Assembly (NCBI GenBank): GCA_021798335.1
Contig: JAJZMI010000110.1
Location: forward strand, 1-64,000
Reading direction: 5' to 3'
Length of the DNA stretch: 64,000 nt
DNA from: Pseudomonadota bacterium
GTDB lineage: Bacteria; Pseudomonadota; Gammaproteobacteria; Steroidobacterales; Steroidobacteraceae
Every line of letters starts with the position of its first letter. Within the stretch, counting starts at the first letter, position 1. Below, in pieces: positions 12,136-21,518 of the stretch. Below the pieces are notes generated by a model. The model saw only the letters and a program-made list of their open reading frames with translations, was not told where the DNA came from and searched no databases. The position numbers and the translations under genes were made by a program.

Positions 12136-12999
12136 ATGAAGCGCGCAACACTCGGCAAACTGCCCGGCATTCTGGCGCTGGCGGCGGCAGGCGGCGCACG
12201 GCGGGCCTCGGCTTCCGGCTGGGACCTGATCAACATGCCGCGCGGCGTGACCAACGTCAGCACGCGGATCTACGCCCTGCACATGATGGCCTTCTGGGTG
12301 TGTGTGGGCATCGCGGTGGTGGTGTTCGGTGTGATGATCTGGTCGCTGATCTTCCACCGCAGGTCGCGCGGGGCGGTACCCGATGTCACCATGACCCACA
12401 GCACCAAGGTGGAGATCGTCTGGACCATCGTTCCGGTCGTGATCCTGGTGAGCATGGCGCTCCCGGCCGCGCGCCTCCTGGTCAGGATCAATAACAACAC
12501 CGATCCGCAGCTCAGCATCCGCGTCACCGGCTTTCAGTGGGGCTGGTACTACCACTATGTCGGCACGCACGTGAGCTTCGTCTCGAAGCTCTCCGCCAGC
12601 AGCAATGCCGCCCGCCAGCTCGACTCGGGAATCAGCCCGACCAGCGTGCCGCACTATCTGCTCAGTGTCGACCACAAGCTGGTGGTGCCGGTCGGCGAGA
12701 AGATCCGCCTGCTCATCACCTCGGTGGACGTGATCCACTCCTGGTGGGTGCCCGACCTCGGCGTGAAGAAGGCCGCGATCCCCGGGTTCATCAACCAGGC
12801 CTCGTTCACCATTGCGCCCAACAAACCCGGGGTTTACCGCGGCCAGTGCGCGGAGCTGTGCGGGCGGGACCACGCGTTCATGCCGATCGTGGTGCGTGCA
12901 GTGAGCCCCGCGCAATTCGCGGCGTGGATAGCACAGCGCTCCGCGCGGCAGACCGAGGCGGTGACGGGACCGGCCGCCGCGGGGGCAACCCGCACCTGA
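12136..12999 (+). CDS. coxB: Cytochrome c oxidase subunit II
   Basis: '[14 protein letters not shown]', '[10 protein letters not shown]', CuA motif '[14 protein letters not shown]'; no C-terminal heme c motif. Confidence 0.94.
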   Translation: MKRATLGKLPGILALAAAGGARRASASGWDLINMPRGVTNVSTRIYALHMMAFWVCVGIAVVVFGVMIWSLIFHRRSRGAVPDVTMTHSTKVEIVWTIVPVVILVSMALPAARLLVRINNNTDPQLSIRVTGFQWGWYYHYVGTHVSFVSKLSASSNAARQLDSGISPTSVPHYLLSVDHKLVVPVGEKIRLLITSVDVIHSWWVPDLGVKKAAIPGFINQASFTIAPNKPGVYRGQCAELCGRDHAFMPIVVRAVSPAQFAAWIAQRSARQTEAVTGPAAAGATRT

Positions 13000-13075
13000 G
13001 CCGGGCGGCGGACCGCCACGACACGACACAGTACCGAGATCGATGGTTGATCAACAGCTTGCAAGAGGTCGTCCC

Positions 13076-14683
13076 ATGGCCGAATCGCATCTGAGCGCCG
13101 CACACGCTGAGCACGACCACAAGCCGTACGGCTGGCGGCGCTGGGTGTTCGCCACCAATCACAAGGACATCGGCACGATGTACCTGATCCTCTCGGGGAT
13201 CATGTTCTTCATCGGCGGCTCGGCGGCCATGGTCATCAGGGCGCAGCTGTTCAAATCCGGCATGGAGCTGGTCGACCCGGCGGTGTTCAATTCCCTGACC
13301 ACCATGCACGGACTGATCATGATCTTCGGGGCGATCATGCCGGCGTGGGTGGGCCTGGCGAACTGGATGATTCCGATGCAGATCGGGGCGCCGGACATGG
13401 CGCTGCCGCGCCTGAACAACCTCAGCTTCTGGATCCTGCCGTTCGCCTTCACTTTGATGCTCGCCTCGTTCTTCGTGCCCGGCAGCGCGATCGCCGGCGG
13501 CTGGACCATGTACCCGCCGCTGATGCAGCAGTTCGGCGATTCCTTCCCGATGATGATCTTCGCCATCCATCTGATGGGAATCTCCTCCATCCTCGGCGCG
13601 ATCAACATCATCGTGACCATCATGAACCTGCGTGCGCCCGGAATGAGCCTGCTGCGCATGCCGTTGTTCGTGTGGACCTGGTTGATCACCGCCTACCTGT
13701 TGATCGCGGTGATGCCGGTGCTGGCCGGCGCGATGACCATGCAGCTGACCGATCATTTCTTCGGCACCAGCTTCTTCAACGCCGCCGGTGGCGGCGATCC
13801 GGTGCTGTTCCTGCACGTGTTCTGGTTCTTCGGACACCCCGAGGTGTACATCCTGATCCTGCCGGCCTTCGGGATCATCTCCGAGATCATCCCGAGCTTC
13901 GCGCGCAAGCCGTTGTTCGGCTATGAAGCCATGGTGTACGCCACCGCGTCGATCGCGTTCCTGTCGTTCATCGTCTGGGGCCATCATATGTTCACCGTGG
14001 GGATGCCGGTGGCCGCCCAGCTCTTCTTCATGCTCTCGACGATGCTGATCGCCGTGCCGACCGGCGTGAAGGTGTTCAACTGGGTGGCGACCATGTGGCG
14101 CGGCTCGATGTCGTTCGAGCCGCCCATGCTGTTCGCCATCGCGTTCGTGTTCCTGTTCACCGTCGGCGGCCTCTCGGGGCTGATGCTGTCGCTCGTGCCG
14201 TCCGACTATCAGTATCACGGCACGTACTTCGTGGTGGCGCACTTCCACTACGTGCTGGTGCCCGGCGCGGTGTTCGCGATCTTCGCCGGAATCTACTACT
14301 GGCTGCCGAAGTGGAGCGGGCACATGTACGACATGCGGCTCGCCAAGTGGCACTTCTGGCTGTCGGTGATCTTCGTCAACGTGCTGTTCTTCCCGATGCA
14401 CTTCCTCGGTCTCGCCGGCATGCCGCGCCGGATCGCCGATTACGCGCCGCAGTTCACCGACTGGAACATGGTCGCCTCGATCGGCGGGTTCGTGTTCGGC
14501 GCCTCGCAGCTGCTGCTGCCGTACATCGTCTGGAAATGCGTGCGCTCGGGCAAGCCGGTCGAGGCCAACTCGCCGTGGGACGGCGCGCGCGGTCTGGAAT
14601 GGGAGCTGCCCTCGCCGGCGCCCTATCACTCGTGGGAATTCCCGCCCACGGAAGCGGTCCTCGCCCATGCCGACAAACACTGA
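13076..14683 (+). CDS. coxA: Cytochrome c oxidase subunit I (A1-type)
   Basis: '[12 protein letters not shown]', '[23 protein letters not shown]', 'HHMFTVGM', '[18 protein letters not shown]'. Confidence 0.97.
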   Translation: MAESHLSAAHAEHDHKPYGWRRWVFATNHKDIGTMYLILSGIMFFIGGSAAMVIRAQLFKSGMELVDPAVFNSLTTMHGLIMIFGAIMPAWVGLANWMIPMQIGAPDMALPRLNNLSFWILPFAFTLMLASFFVPGSAIAGGWTMYPPLMQQFGDSFPMMIFAIHLMGISSILGAINIIVTIMNLRAPGMSLLRMPLFVWTWLITAYLLIAVMPVLAGAMTMQLTDHFFGTSFFNAAGGGDPVLFLHVFWFFGHPEVYILILPAFGIISEIIPSFARKPLFGYEAMVYATASIAFLSFIVWGHHMFTVGMPVAAQLFFMLSTMLIAVPTGVKVFNWVATMWRGSMSFEPPMLFAIAFVFLFTVGGLSGLMLSLVPSDYQYHGTYFVVAHFHYVLVPGAVFAIFAGIYYWLPKWSGHMYDMRLAKWHFWLSVIFVNVLFFPMHFLGLAGMPRRIADYAPQFTDWNMVASIGGFVFGASQLLLPYIVWKCVRSGKPVEANSPWDGARGLEWELPSPAPYHSWEFPPTEAVLAHADKH

Positions 14684-14849
14684 CGGCAAGCGACTGCCCG
14701 GTCCCGATGCTGGCGCGCCCGTGGATGCGCGCGCGCTGACGGCGGCGCAGCGGCGCAAGGTGCGCCTGACCACCTGGGTGGTTGGCCTGATCGCCCTGGG
14801 CTTTTACCTGGGATTCATCATTTTGTCGGTGACCCGGGCGCACCGCTGA
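14667..14849 (+). CDS. 60-aa single-TM protein in the cytochrome oxidase cluster
   Basis: [60 protein letters not shown]; overlaps coxA end, precedes coxC. Confidence 0.7.
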   Translation: MPTNTDGKRLPGPDAGAPVDARALTAAQRRKVRLTTWVVGLIALGFYLGFIILSVTRAHR

Positions 14850-14884
14850 GCGTCCGGAAGGTTGCAACAGAAGAAAGTGCCACC

Positions 14885-15760
14885 ATGACAGACGCACGCG
14901 TCGAGCCCCGCAAGTACTATGTGCCGCACGGGAGCCCCTGGCCGATCATCGCGGCGGTGGCGTTGTTTTCGCTCATGTTGGGAGCGGTGCTCTACCTGGA
15001 CGGCGTGGCGCCGCTGTGGGTTCTGCTGCCCGGCCCCCTGTTGCTGGCATTCATGTTCGGGGGGTGGTTCTCGACGGTGATCGGCGAGAATCAGCACGGC
15101 GTGTACCACGTTCGTGAAGACCGCTCGTTCCGCCTGGGGATGATGTGGTTCATCTTCTCCGAGGTCATGTTCTTCGCGGCGTTCTTCGGCGCGCTGTTCT
15201 ATACGCGCATGTTCTCGGTGCCCTGGCTCGGCGGCGAGGGGGCCAAGGCCCTGACCAACTTCCTGCTCTGGCCGCATTATCGGGCGACCTGGCCGACCAA
15301 CGGCCCGGGGCACGTCGGCGGGAAGACCTTCGGCACGATGAGCGCCACGGGAATAGCGGCGGTGAACACCCTGGTGCTGCTGACCAGCGGACTCACCGTG
15401 ACCATTGCCCATCACGCGCTGCGGCGCGGCAAGCGCGGCACCCTCAAGGTGTTTCTGGCATTGACCTTCCTGTTGGGATTCACGTTCGTCGGGCTGCAGG
15501 CGCACGAGTACTACGAAGCCTACACGCGGATGAATCTTCGGCTGACCACCGGGATATACGGTTCCACGTTCTTCATGCTGACGGGTTTCCACGGCCTGCA
15601 CGTGACCATCGGCGCGATCATGCTGTTAGTGATCTGGATCCGCGTGCTGCGCGGGCACTTCACCCCCGAGCGCCACTTCGCCTTCGAGGCGGTCGCGTGG
15701 TATTGGCACTTCGTCGACGTGGTCTGGCTCTGCCTGTTCGTTTTCGTGTACTGGCTGTAG
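14885..15760 (+). CDS. coxC: Cytochrome c oxidase subunit III
   Basis: 'FIFSEVMFFAAFFGALFYTR', 'GFTFVGLQAHEYYEAY', 'GFHGLHVTIG', 'VAWYWHFVDVVWLCLFVFVYW'. Confidence 0.96.
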   Translation: MTDARVEPRKYYVPHGSPWPIIAAVALFSLMLGAVLYLDGVAPLWVLLPGPLLLAFMFGGWFSTVIGENQHGVYHVREDRSFRLGMMWFIFSEVMFFAAFFGALFYTRMFSVPWLGGEGAKALTNFLLWPHYRATWPTNGPGHVGGKTFGTMSATGIAAVNTLVLLTSGLTVTIAHHALRRGKRGTLKVFLALTFLLGFTFVGLQAHEYYEAYTRMNLRLTTGIYGSTFFMLTGFHGLHVTIGAIMLLVIWIRVLRGHFTPERHFAFEAVAWYWHFVDVVWLCLFVFVYWL

Positions 15761-15786
15761 CGTGGGACCGCTGCGCCGGGCGCAGG

Positions 15787-16011
15787 TCAGCGCGTTGGCA
15801 ACACGCCCTGCGGGGAGATCAGCCCGGCGTACCAGGCGGCCATGATCAGCGCGAACAGCGCGAGCGAGAGCGCGATCCGGATGGTCAGCGCCCGCACTAT
15901 CTTGTCCGAGTCCGCGCGGGTACCGCGCGCCAGATGAAACAGCGCCGAGCCGAGGCTCGCGATGATCGTGCCGAGTGAGACGATGACCAGCAGCCGGAAC
16001 CACGTGGGCAT
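15787..16011 (-). CDS. Twin transmembrane (DUF2909-like) protein
   Basis: MPTWFRLLVIVSLGTIIASLGSALFHLARGTRADSDKIVRALTIRIALSLALFALIMAAWYAGLISPQGVLPTR; two TM segments, located between coxC and SURF1. Confidence 0.7.
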   Translation of the reverse strand: MPTWFRLLVIVSLGTIIASLGSALFHLARGTRADSDKIVRALTIRIALSLALFALIMAAWYAGLISPQGVLPTR

Positions 16012-16047
16012 GCGCCCATTGTACCGGTTGCGGCCGCCCGGACCATC

Positions 16048-16782
16048 GTGATGTCGAGCGTGCGCTTTGCAGGCAGAGTGTTCGCGCCCTCGCCGGCGCT
16101 GACGGGGCTGCTGGCCCTGCTTGCCGTGGGATTCATCCTGCTCGGGCGCTGGCAGTGGCGGCTCGGCGAGACGCACGCGGCACAATATCGTCTCTTCGTG
16201 CACGGCGCCGCCCGCGTCGTGAGGCTCGGTTCCGCATCGCTCGCTTCGGTGCCGGATTATCAACGAGTGCGCGTGCGCGGTACCTACGACGGAAATCGCC
16301 AATTCCTGCTCGACAATAGCGTCCACGATGGACAGGACGGCTACCAGGTGCTGACGCCGCTGATGCGCGCGCCCGGCGATACCATTCTGGTCGACCGCGG
16401 CTGGGTGCCGTTCACCGGCAGCCGGGCGCGTCTGCCCGACATAGCCCTGGCCGCGTTGGGGCCGGTGACCGTGGTCGGGCGAGTGGCCCGGCTGCCGGTT
16501 GCCGGACTGGCCTTCGGGCGTGCCGCGCCGCCGCCCGGGAGCCGCTGGCCCAAGGTCACCAGCTTTCCACGGTTCACCGATCTCAGCGCCGCCCTCGGGC
16601 GTCCCGTCGAGCCGCGGATCCTGCTGCTCGAAGCGGGCGCGCCGGACGGATACGTGCGGGTGTGGCGGACGCCGGGCATGCCGGCCCTGCAGAACTGGGG
16701 CTATGCCGTTCAGTGGTGGGCCCTGGCGGCCGCGGCCGGGGTGATCTGGCTCGTTCTGAGCCTGCGCCGCCCGCCGAGCTGA
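16048..16782 (+). CDS. SURF1 family cytochrome oxidase biogenesis protein
   Basis: '[11 protein letters not shown]', '[35 protein letters not shown]', 'LVDRGWVPF', '[12 protein letters not shown]'. Confidence 0.92.
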   Translation: MMSSVRFAGRVFAPSPALTGLLALLAVGFILLGRWQWRLGETHAAQYRLFVHGAARVVRLGSASLASVPDYQRVRVRGTYDGNRQFLLDNSVHDGQDGYQVLTPLMRAPGDTILVDRGWVPFTGSRARLPDIALAALGPVTVVGRVARLPVAGLAFGRAAPPPGSRWPKVTSFPRFTDLSAALGRPVEPRILLLEAGAPDGYVRVWRTPGMPALQNWGYAVQWWALAAAAGVIWLVLSLRRPPS

Positions 16783-16936
16783 TCGCATCCGTCTCGGCGC
16801 CACGTGCGAAGCGGATGCGATACGATGCCCGCCATGTTCCACAGAGCATTCCGTTGATCCGCGCGTCCGGCAATTGCCGGCTGGGCGGACACTCGCCGGC
16901 CGTTCCGGCGCGGCGCGCCGCAGGCGGAGCGCGCGC

Positions 16937-17863
16937 GTGAACAGCAGTCCGTCCGAGCTGGCACGCCCCGCGCCCATCCTTTGGCGCCGGTATCTGGAGC
17001 TGACCAAGCCCCGGATCGTCGCGCTGATCACCTTTACGGCTCTGGTCGGCACGCTGCTGGCCAGTCCCGGCTGGCCGCCGCTGCGCGCCGTGTTGTGGGG
17101 CACGCTCGGGATCGCGCTTGCCGCCGCATGCGCCGCGGCCATCAATCACGTGCTCGACCGGCGGATCGACGAGCAGATGTCGCGCACGCGCTCGCGGCCC
17201 CTGCCGCGCGGAGAGCTCACCGAGCGCAACGCATTGGTGTTCGCCGCCGTGCTCGGCGCGCTCGCCATGATCATTCTGTCGGTGCTGGTGAATCCGCTGA
17301 CCGCGGTGCTGACGTTCTTCTCGCTGATCGGTTACGCGGTGATCTACACCGCCTGGCTCAAGCGCGCCACGTCGCAGAACATCGTGATCGGGGGGGCCGC
17401 GGGCGCGGCGCCGCCGGTGCTCGGCTGGGCAGCGGCGACCAATACGGTCGATCCGCATGCGTTGCTGCTGTTTCTGATCATCTTCGTGTGGACGCCGCCG
17501 CATTTCTGGTCGCTGGCCATCGCGCGCAAGGACGAGTACGCGCGCGCCGGCATTCCGATGCTGCCGGTCACGCATGGCGTGGAATATACGCGGCTACAGG
17601 TGCTGCTCTACGCGGTGCTGCTGGTGGTCGTAACGCTGCTGCCGTTCATCACCGGCATGAGCGGGCTGATCTATCTGGCCGCGGCGCTCGCGCTCGGTGC
17701 GCGCTTTCTGTATTACGCCGGGCGCTTGAAGTTCACGCGGCGGCCGGAGCTGCCGATGCGCCTGTTCCGCTACTCCATCAGCTATCTGATGTGGCTGTTT
17801 GCGGCGCTGTTGATCGATCATTACCTGCCGACGACGCAACTGCTGGCGCTGGCTCGCGCGTAA
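16937..17863 (+). CDS. ctaB: Protoheme IX farnesyltransferase (heme O synthase), GTG start
   Basis: '[17 protein letters not shown]', '[23 protein letters not shown]', '[28 protein letters not shown]'. Confidence 0.94.
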   Translation: MNSSPSELARPAPILWRRYLELTKPRIVALITFTALVGTLLASPGWPPLRAVLWGTLGIALAAACAAAINHVLDRRIDEQMSRTRSRPLPRGELTERNALVFAAVLGALAMIILSVLVNPLTAVLTFFSLIGYAVIYTAWLKRATSQNIVIGGAAGAAPPVLGWAAATNTVDPHALLLFLIIFVWTPPHFWSLAIARKDEYARAGIPMLPVTHGVEYTRLQVLLYAVLLVVVTLLPFITGMSGLIYLAAALALGARFLYYAGRLKFTRRPELPMRLFRYSISYLMWLFAALLIDHYLPTTQLLALARA

Positions 17864-18284
17864 GCAGGATCTCCCACGAGGACAGTTGCCGCGCACCGAG
17901 CAGCAGCGCGCCTGAGGCCTGATAGTGCTCGGGGTCGATCCGGCTGTAGTGCTCCGCACCGTGATAGCCGTTGGCTTCGGACTGGTAGATCGACACGATG
18001 CATCGCTCCAACAGGGAGAAAGTACCCTGGAGCTTTCCGAGCGCCGCATTCTCCGAGATCCACCGCAGGCAGGCGCCTTTCTTCGCGGGCGGCTCGATCG
18101 AGTAGGCGTTGCGGAACTCCACCGGTGGCGCGCCCAACACCCTGAGCGAGCCGGCTATCAGCCAGCAGTCGCTCTGATGCGTCACCTCCGTGCGCCATTC
18201 CGCCGGCAGCGGCTCGCCATCCTCGCGCCAGAATGTGCCGGCGCCCGTCCAGACGCCGGGCTCGAGCAGATACGTGTGGCTCAT
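17778..18284 (-). CDS. 168-aa conserved-looking hypothetical protein (possible lipocalin/FABP-like barrel), downstream of lacI-type regulator
   Basis: [39 protein letters not shown]...; ATG 32 nt after the regulator stop; alternating beta-like pattern; 3' end overlaps ctaB tail-to-tail. Confidence 0.6.
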   Translation of the reverse strand: MSHTYLLEPGVWTGAGTFWREDGEPLPAEWRTEVTHQSDCWLIAGSLRVLGAPPVEFRNAYSIEPPAKKGACLRWISENAALGKLQGTFSLLERCIVSIYQSEANGYHGAEHYSRIDPEHYQASGALLLGARQLSSWEILLTREPAPAVASSAGNDRSTAPQTATSDS

Positions 18285-18316
18285 CGGGGGCGGCTCTCCA
18301 GAGGATCGGGACGGAT

Positions 18317-19387
18317 TCACGGCGCGCTGCGGCACGCCACAGCGCCGCCGCTCGAACCGCGAATCACCAGACGCGGCGAGAGGATCATGTTCTCGGCCGC
18401 CCGTCCCTCGATCTGGTTGATCAGACTCTGCACCAGAGTCTCGCCGGCGCGCTTGGTGTCCTGGGACACAGTGGTCAGCGAAGGGCGCGTAACCGCGCCC
18501 ATGGGTATGCCGTCGAATCCCACGACCGCGACGTCTTCCGGAACGCGCCGGCCGGCGGCCGCGAGCGCCCCCAGGGCGCCAATGGCGATCAAGTCGCTGG
18601 CACCGAATACGGCATCGAACTCCACGCCGCGCTCGAGCAGCCTGTTCAGCCCCGCAGCGCCCGAGCATTCGGTCGAGACAGCCGAAACTTGCAGACGCCG
18701 ATCGGCGCCCACACCCGCATCGTCCAATGCCGCGCAATAGCCCAGGTAACGGTCCGCCATTTCCGGTGCGGAAGGCTCGATTTCACCGATGAAAGCGATG
18801 CGCCGGCGGCCGAGGCCGATGAGATGTTCGATGGCGAGGCGACCACCTGCGACGTTGTCGCAGCCGACCGAAACGCCGGGATGATCCGACAGCACGTGGC
18901 CCCAACGCACCAGATGCGCGCCATGCTTGATCAGCGTCTCGAGGCGTTCGCGATAGGCCATGTAGTCGCCGTAGCCGAGCAGAATGATGCCGTCGGCCTT
19001 GTGGCTGTCCTCGTAATCGGCCAGCCAATCTCGCAGCAGATCCTGGAAAGAGACGAGCAGATCGTAGCCTCGGCGCGAGCAGGTGCGGATGATCGAGCCC
19101 AACATCGGATGGAAAAACGGATTGATGGAAGAGTCATCCGTGGTGGGGTCCTCGAAGAACAACAGCGCCAGCGTTCCGGTGTGCTTGCGGCGCAGGCTCG
19201 ATGCGTTCTTGTCGACGTGGTAGTTGAGCTGGCGGGCTACCTCGAGGATGCGCTCGCGGGTGGCCGGGGAAACCATCGGGTCGCCACGCAGCGCTCGCGA
19301 TACGGTCGATTGCGAGACGCCCGCCAGGTGCGCGATGTCGAGTGAATTGGCTGGATGACGTCTGTCGGACACGCGCAACACACCCAT
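18317..19387 (-). CDS. LacI/GalR family transcriptional regulator
   Basis: HTH 'NSLDIAHLAGVSQSTVSRALRGDPMVSPATRERILEVARQLNYHVD', periplasmic-binding-like domain 'DDVAVVGFDGIPMG' type region. Confidence 0.94.
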   Translation of the reverse strand: MGVLRVSDRRHPANSLDIAHLAGVSQSTVSRALRGDPMVSPATRERILEVARQLNYHVDKNASSLRRKHTGTLALLFFEDPTTDDSSINPFFHPMLGSIIRTCSRRGYDLLVSFQDLLRDWLADYEDSHKADGIILLGYGDYMAYRERLETLIKHGAHLVRWGHVLSDHPGVSVGCDNVAGGRLAIEHLIGLGRRRIAFIGEIEPSAPEMADRYLGYCAALDDAGVGADRRLQVSAVSTECSGAAGLNRLLERGVEFDAVFGASDLIAIGALGALAAAGRRVPEDVAVVGFDGIPMGAVTRPSLTTVSQDTKRAGETLVQSLINQIEGRAAENMILSPRLVIRGSSGGAVACRSAP

Positions 19388-19587
19388 CTCCGCGGGAGCG
19401 TCAGGCGAAACGAGCTCAGTTCTTTGCGCAGCGCACAAGGCGATTCACACGGCCGAGCGGCCGCCCCCTCTTGTCCGACACGATTCGTCGGCATGTAGTC
19501 TAAGGCAAGAACAGAAGCAGCCAAATGGTTAAATTGTTGCGCGCTCGCAACGCAGGACGGCGACTTGCTCAGAACCGGTCTACGTGA

Positions 19588-21204
19588 TCAGGAAACTGCG
19601 GCGAAGATGACGCCATAGCTCGGCAATTCCACCTCTTGCCCCTCGATGCGTCCGCTGGCCAGCCCATGACCGTCGAGCGCCTGGATTCGCCCGGATATCG
19701 GCAGATGCGCACGCTGCGGCTGGGGCGAGAGATTGAACACCGCCAGCACGGTCACGCCGTCCAGCCTGCGCTGAAAGGCGAGGATGGGCTCCGGCGTGGT
19801 AAGGAAGCGGATCTCTCCCCAGCGCAGCGCCGGCTGCTCGCGGCGCCAGCGCAGGAAGCGGCGCAAGCGGTTGAGCGGGGAATCCGGATCGCTTTCCTGC
19901 CGCGACACCGCCAGCGGCAGATGCTCGTCCGCAACCGGGAGCCAGGGAGTGCCGGTGCTGAACCCTCCGCCGGGGCTGTCGCGCCAGGGCATGGGTGTGC
20001 GGCAGCCGTCGCGACCCTTGAAGTTGGGCCAGAACGCGATGCCGAACGGATCGCGCAGCGCCTCATAGGGCACGTCCACCTCCGGCAGGCCCAGCTCCTC
20101 TCCCTGGTAGATACACACCGATCCGCGCAGCGAACAGACCATGGCGCTCAGCAGCGTCGCCAGTCTCGGCGAGGCATGTGCCCGGCCCCAGCGTGTCACC
20201 ACCCTCACCACGTCGTGATTGGAGAGTGTCCAGCACGGCCAGCCATGCGGCATCTGCTGCTCCAGCGCTTTGACCGTATCGCGGATGTGGCCCGCGCCGT
20301 TCTCATCGGTCAGCAGCTCGAACGAGTAGGCCATGTGCAGCCGGTTTTCGCCGACGTATTGCGCCATGGTCGCGAGCGAGTCCTCCGCGGAGATCTCTCC
20401 CAGCGAGGCGACGCCCGGGTAGTCGTCGATCAGCCGGCGCACGCGCTCCAGGAAAATCAGATTCTCGGGCTGGGTATTGTTGTGCCAATGGTACTGATAG
20501 GCGTAGGGATTGTCGGGGCTGAAGCCCCGGCCGGTGCGCTGATGCGCCGGCTTGGGCGGATTGTCGCGCAGCAGCCGGTCGTGGAAGCAGAAATTGATCG
20601 CATCGAGCCGCAGACCGTCGATGCCCCGGTCGAGCCAGAACCTGAGATTCTCCAGCACCGCCGCCTGGACCTGCGGATTGTGGAAGTTCAAATCGGGTTG
20701 CGCGTCGAGGAAATTGTGCAGGTAATACTGCCGCCGGCGCGGCTCCCAGCGCCAAGCCGGTCCGCCGAAAACCGCCTGCCAATTGTTCGGCGGCGAGCCG
20801 TCGGCGCGCGCGTCGGCCCAGACGTACCAGTCGGAGCGGGGATTGTCGCGGTTCGCGCGGCTCTCCAGAAACCAGGGATGCTCGGCCGAGGTGTGACTGA
20901 TCACCTGATCGATCATTACCCTCAGCCCGCGCCGGTGCGCCTCCTCCACGACGCGGTCGAAGTCCGTCAGCGTGCCGAAGATCGGGTCGACCGCGCGATA
21001 GTCCGACACGTCGTAGCCGAAGTCCGCCATCGGCGAGCGGTAAAACGGCGAAATCCAGATGCAATCGACGCCCAGGCTGGCCACGTAATCGAGCCGCTCC
21101 GCGATGCCCGGCAGATCGCCGACGCCGTCGCCATTGCTGTCCCGGAAGCTGCGCAGGTAGATCTCATAGATCACCGCCCCCCGCCACCATCTGCTGTCGG
21201 TCAT
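19588..21204 (-). CDS. GH13 alpha-glucosidase (oligo-1,6-glucosidase/alpha-glucosidase subfamily)
   Basis: 'WWRGAVIYEIYLRSFRDSNGDGVGDLPGI', region V 'QPDLN', region II 'GLRLDAINF', region III 'LGEIS', region IV 'LSNHDVVR'. Confidence 0.94.
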   Translation of the reverse strand: MTDSRWWRGAVIYEIYLRSFRDSNGDGVGDLPGIAERLDYVASLGVDCIWISPFYRSPMADFGYDVSDYRAVDPIFGTLTDFDRVVEEAHRRGLRVMIDQVISHTSAEHPWFLESRANRDNPRSDWYVWADARADGSPPNNWQAVFGGPAWRWEPRRRQYYLHNFLDAQPDLNFHNPQVQAAVLENLRFWLDRGIDGLRLDAINFCFHDRLLRDNPPKPAHQRTGRGFSPDNPYAYQYHWHNNTQPENLIFLERVRRLIDDYPGVASLGEISAEDSLATMAQYVGENRLHMAYSFELLTDENGAGHIRDTVKALEQQMPHGWPCWTLSNHDVVRVVTRWGRAHASPRLATLLSAMVCSLRGSVCIYQGEELGLPEVDVPYEALRDPFGIAFWPNFKGRDGCRTPMPWRDSPGGGFSTGTPWLPVADEHLPLAVSRQESDPDSPLNRLRRFLRWRREQPALRWGEIRFLTTPEPILAFQRRLDGVTVLAVFNLSPQPQRAHLPISGRIQALDGHGLASGRIEGQEVELPSYGVIFAAVS

Positions 21205-21274
21205 GATTATGTTCCGCGAGTCCTTTACCCTACTCTGACACAGCTTGGCATCGGAGTGCCGCCTTCCCGCCCCG

Positions 21275-21289
21275 CCGCATACGTATTCA
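21275..21289. promoter_or_regulatory. Candidate LacI-family operator copy 1 (CCGCATACGTATTCA)
   Basis: One of four identical 15-mers; near-palindrome around central CG; in GH13/TonB divergent intergenic region. Confidence 0.75.
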
Positions 21290-21298
21290 CCGTAACTT

Positions 21299-21313
21299 CC
21301 GCATACGTATTCA
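21299..21313. promoter_or_regulatory. Candidate LacI-family operator copy 2 (CCGCATACGTATTCA)
   Basis: Identical 15-mer, 24 bp from copy 1. Confidence 0.75.
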
Positions 21314-21370
21314 TGTCGCTCCTGCCTGTTTGGTACCCGGGCCGCCGTGTCGTGAGCAGCCCGGGGACCA

Positions 21371-21385
21371 TGAATACGTATGCGG
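21371..21385. promoter_or_regulatory. Candidate LacI-family operator copy 3 (TGAATACGTATGCGG, inverted orientation)
   Basis: Reverse complement of the same 15-mer upstream of the TonB receptor. Confidence 0.75.
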
Positions 21386-21518
21386 ACGCTTGCTTTCGTT
21401 CTGACTGTTACGAAATCATTCATCACCGATTCGCCGGGACGGGCGGCGGCACAACGGTGCATCGCCGCGCAAGGCTTGGAGCCGGACCGAAACCCGGCTG
21501 GATCGCAACCAGTACACA

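Noticed and set aside
12878-14773. 631-aa minus-strand ORF over coxA
   Set aside because: Antisense artefact; His/Asp/Arg-rich without recognisable family
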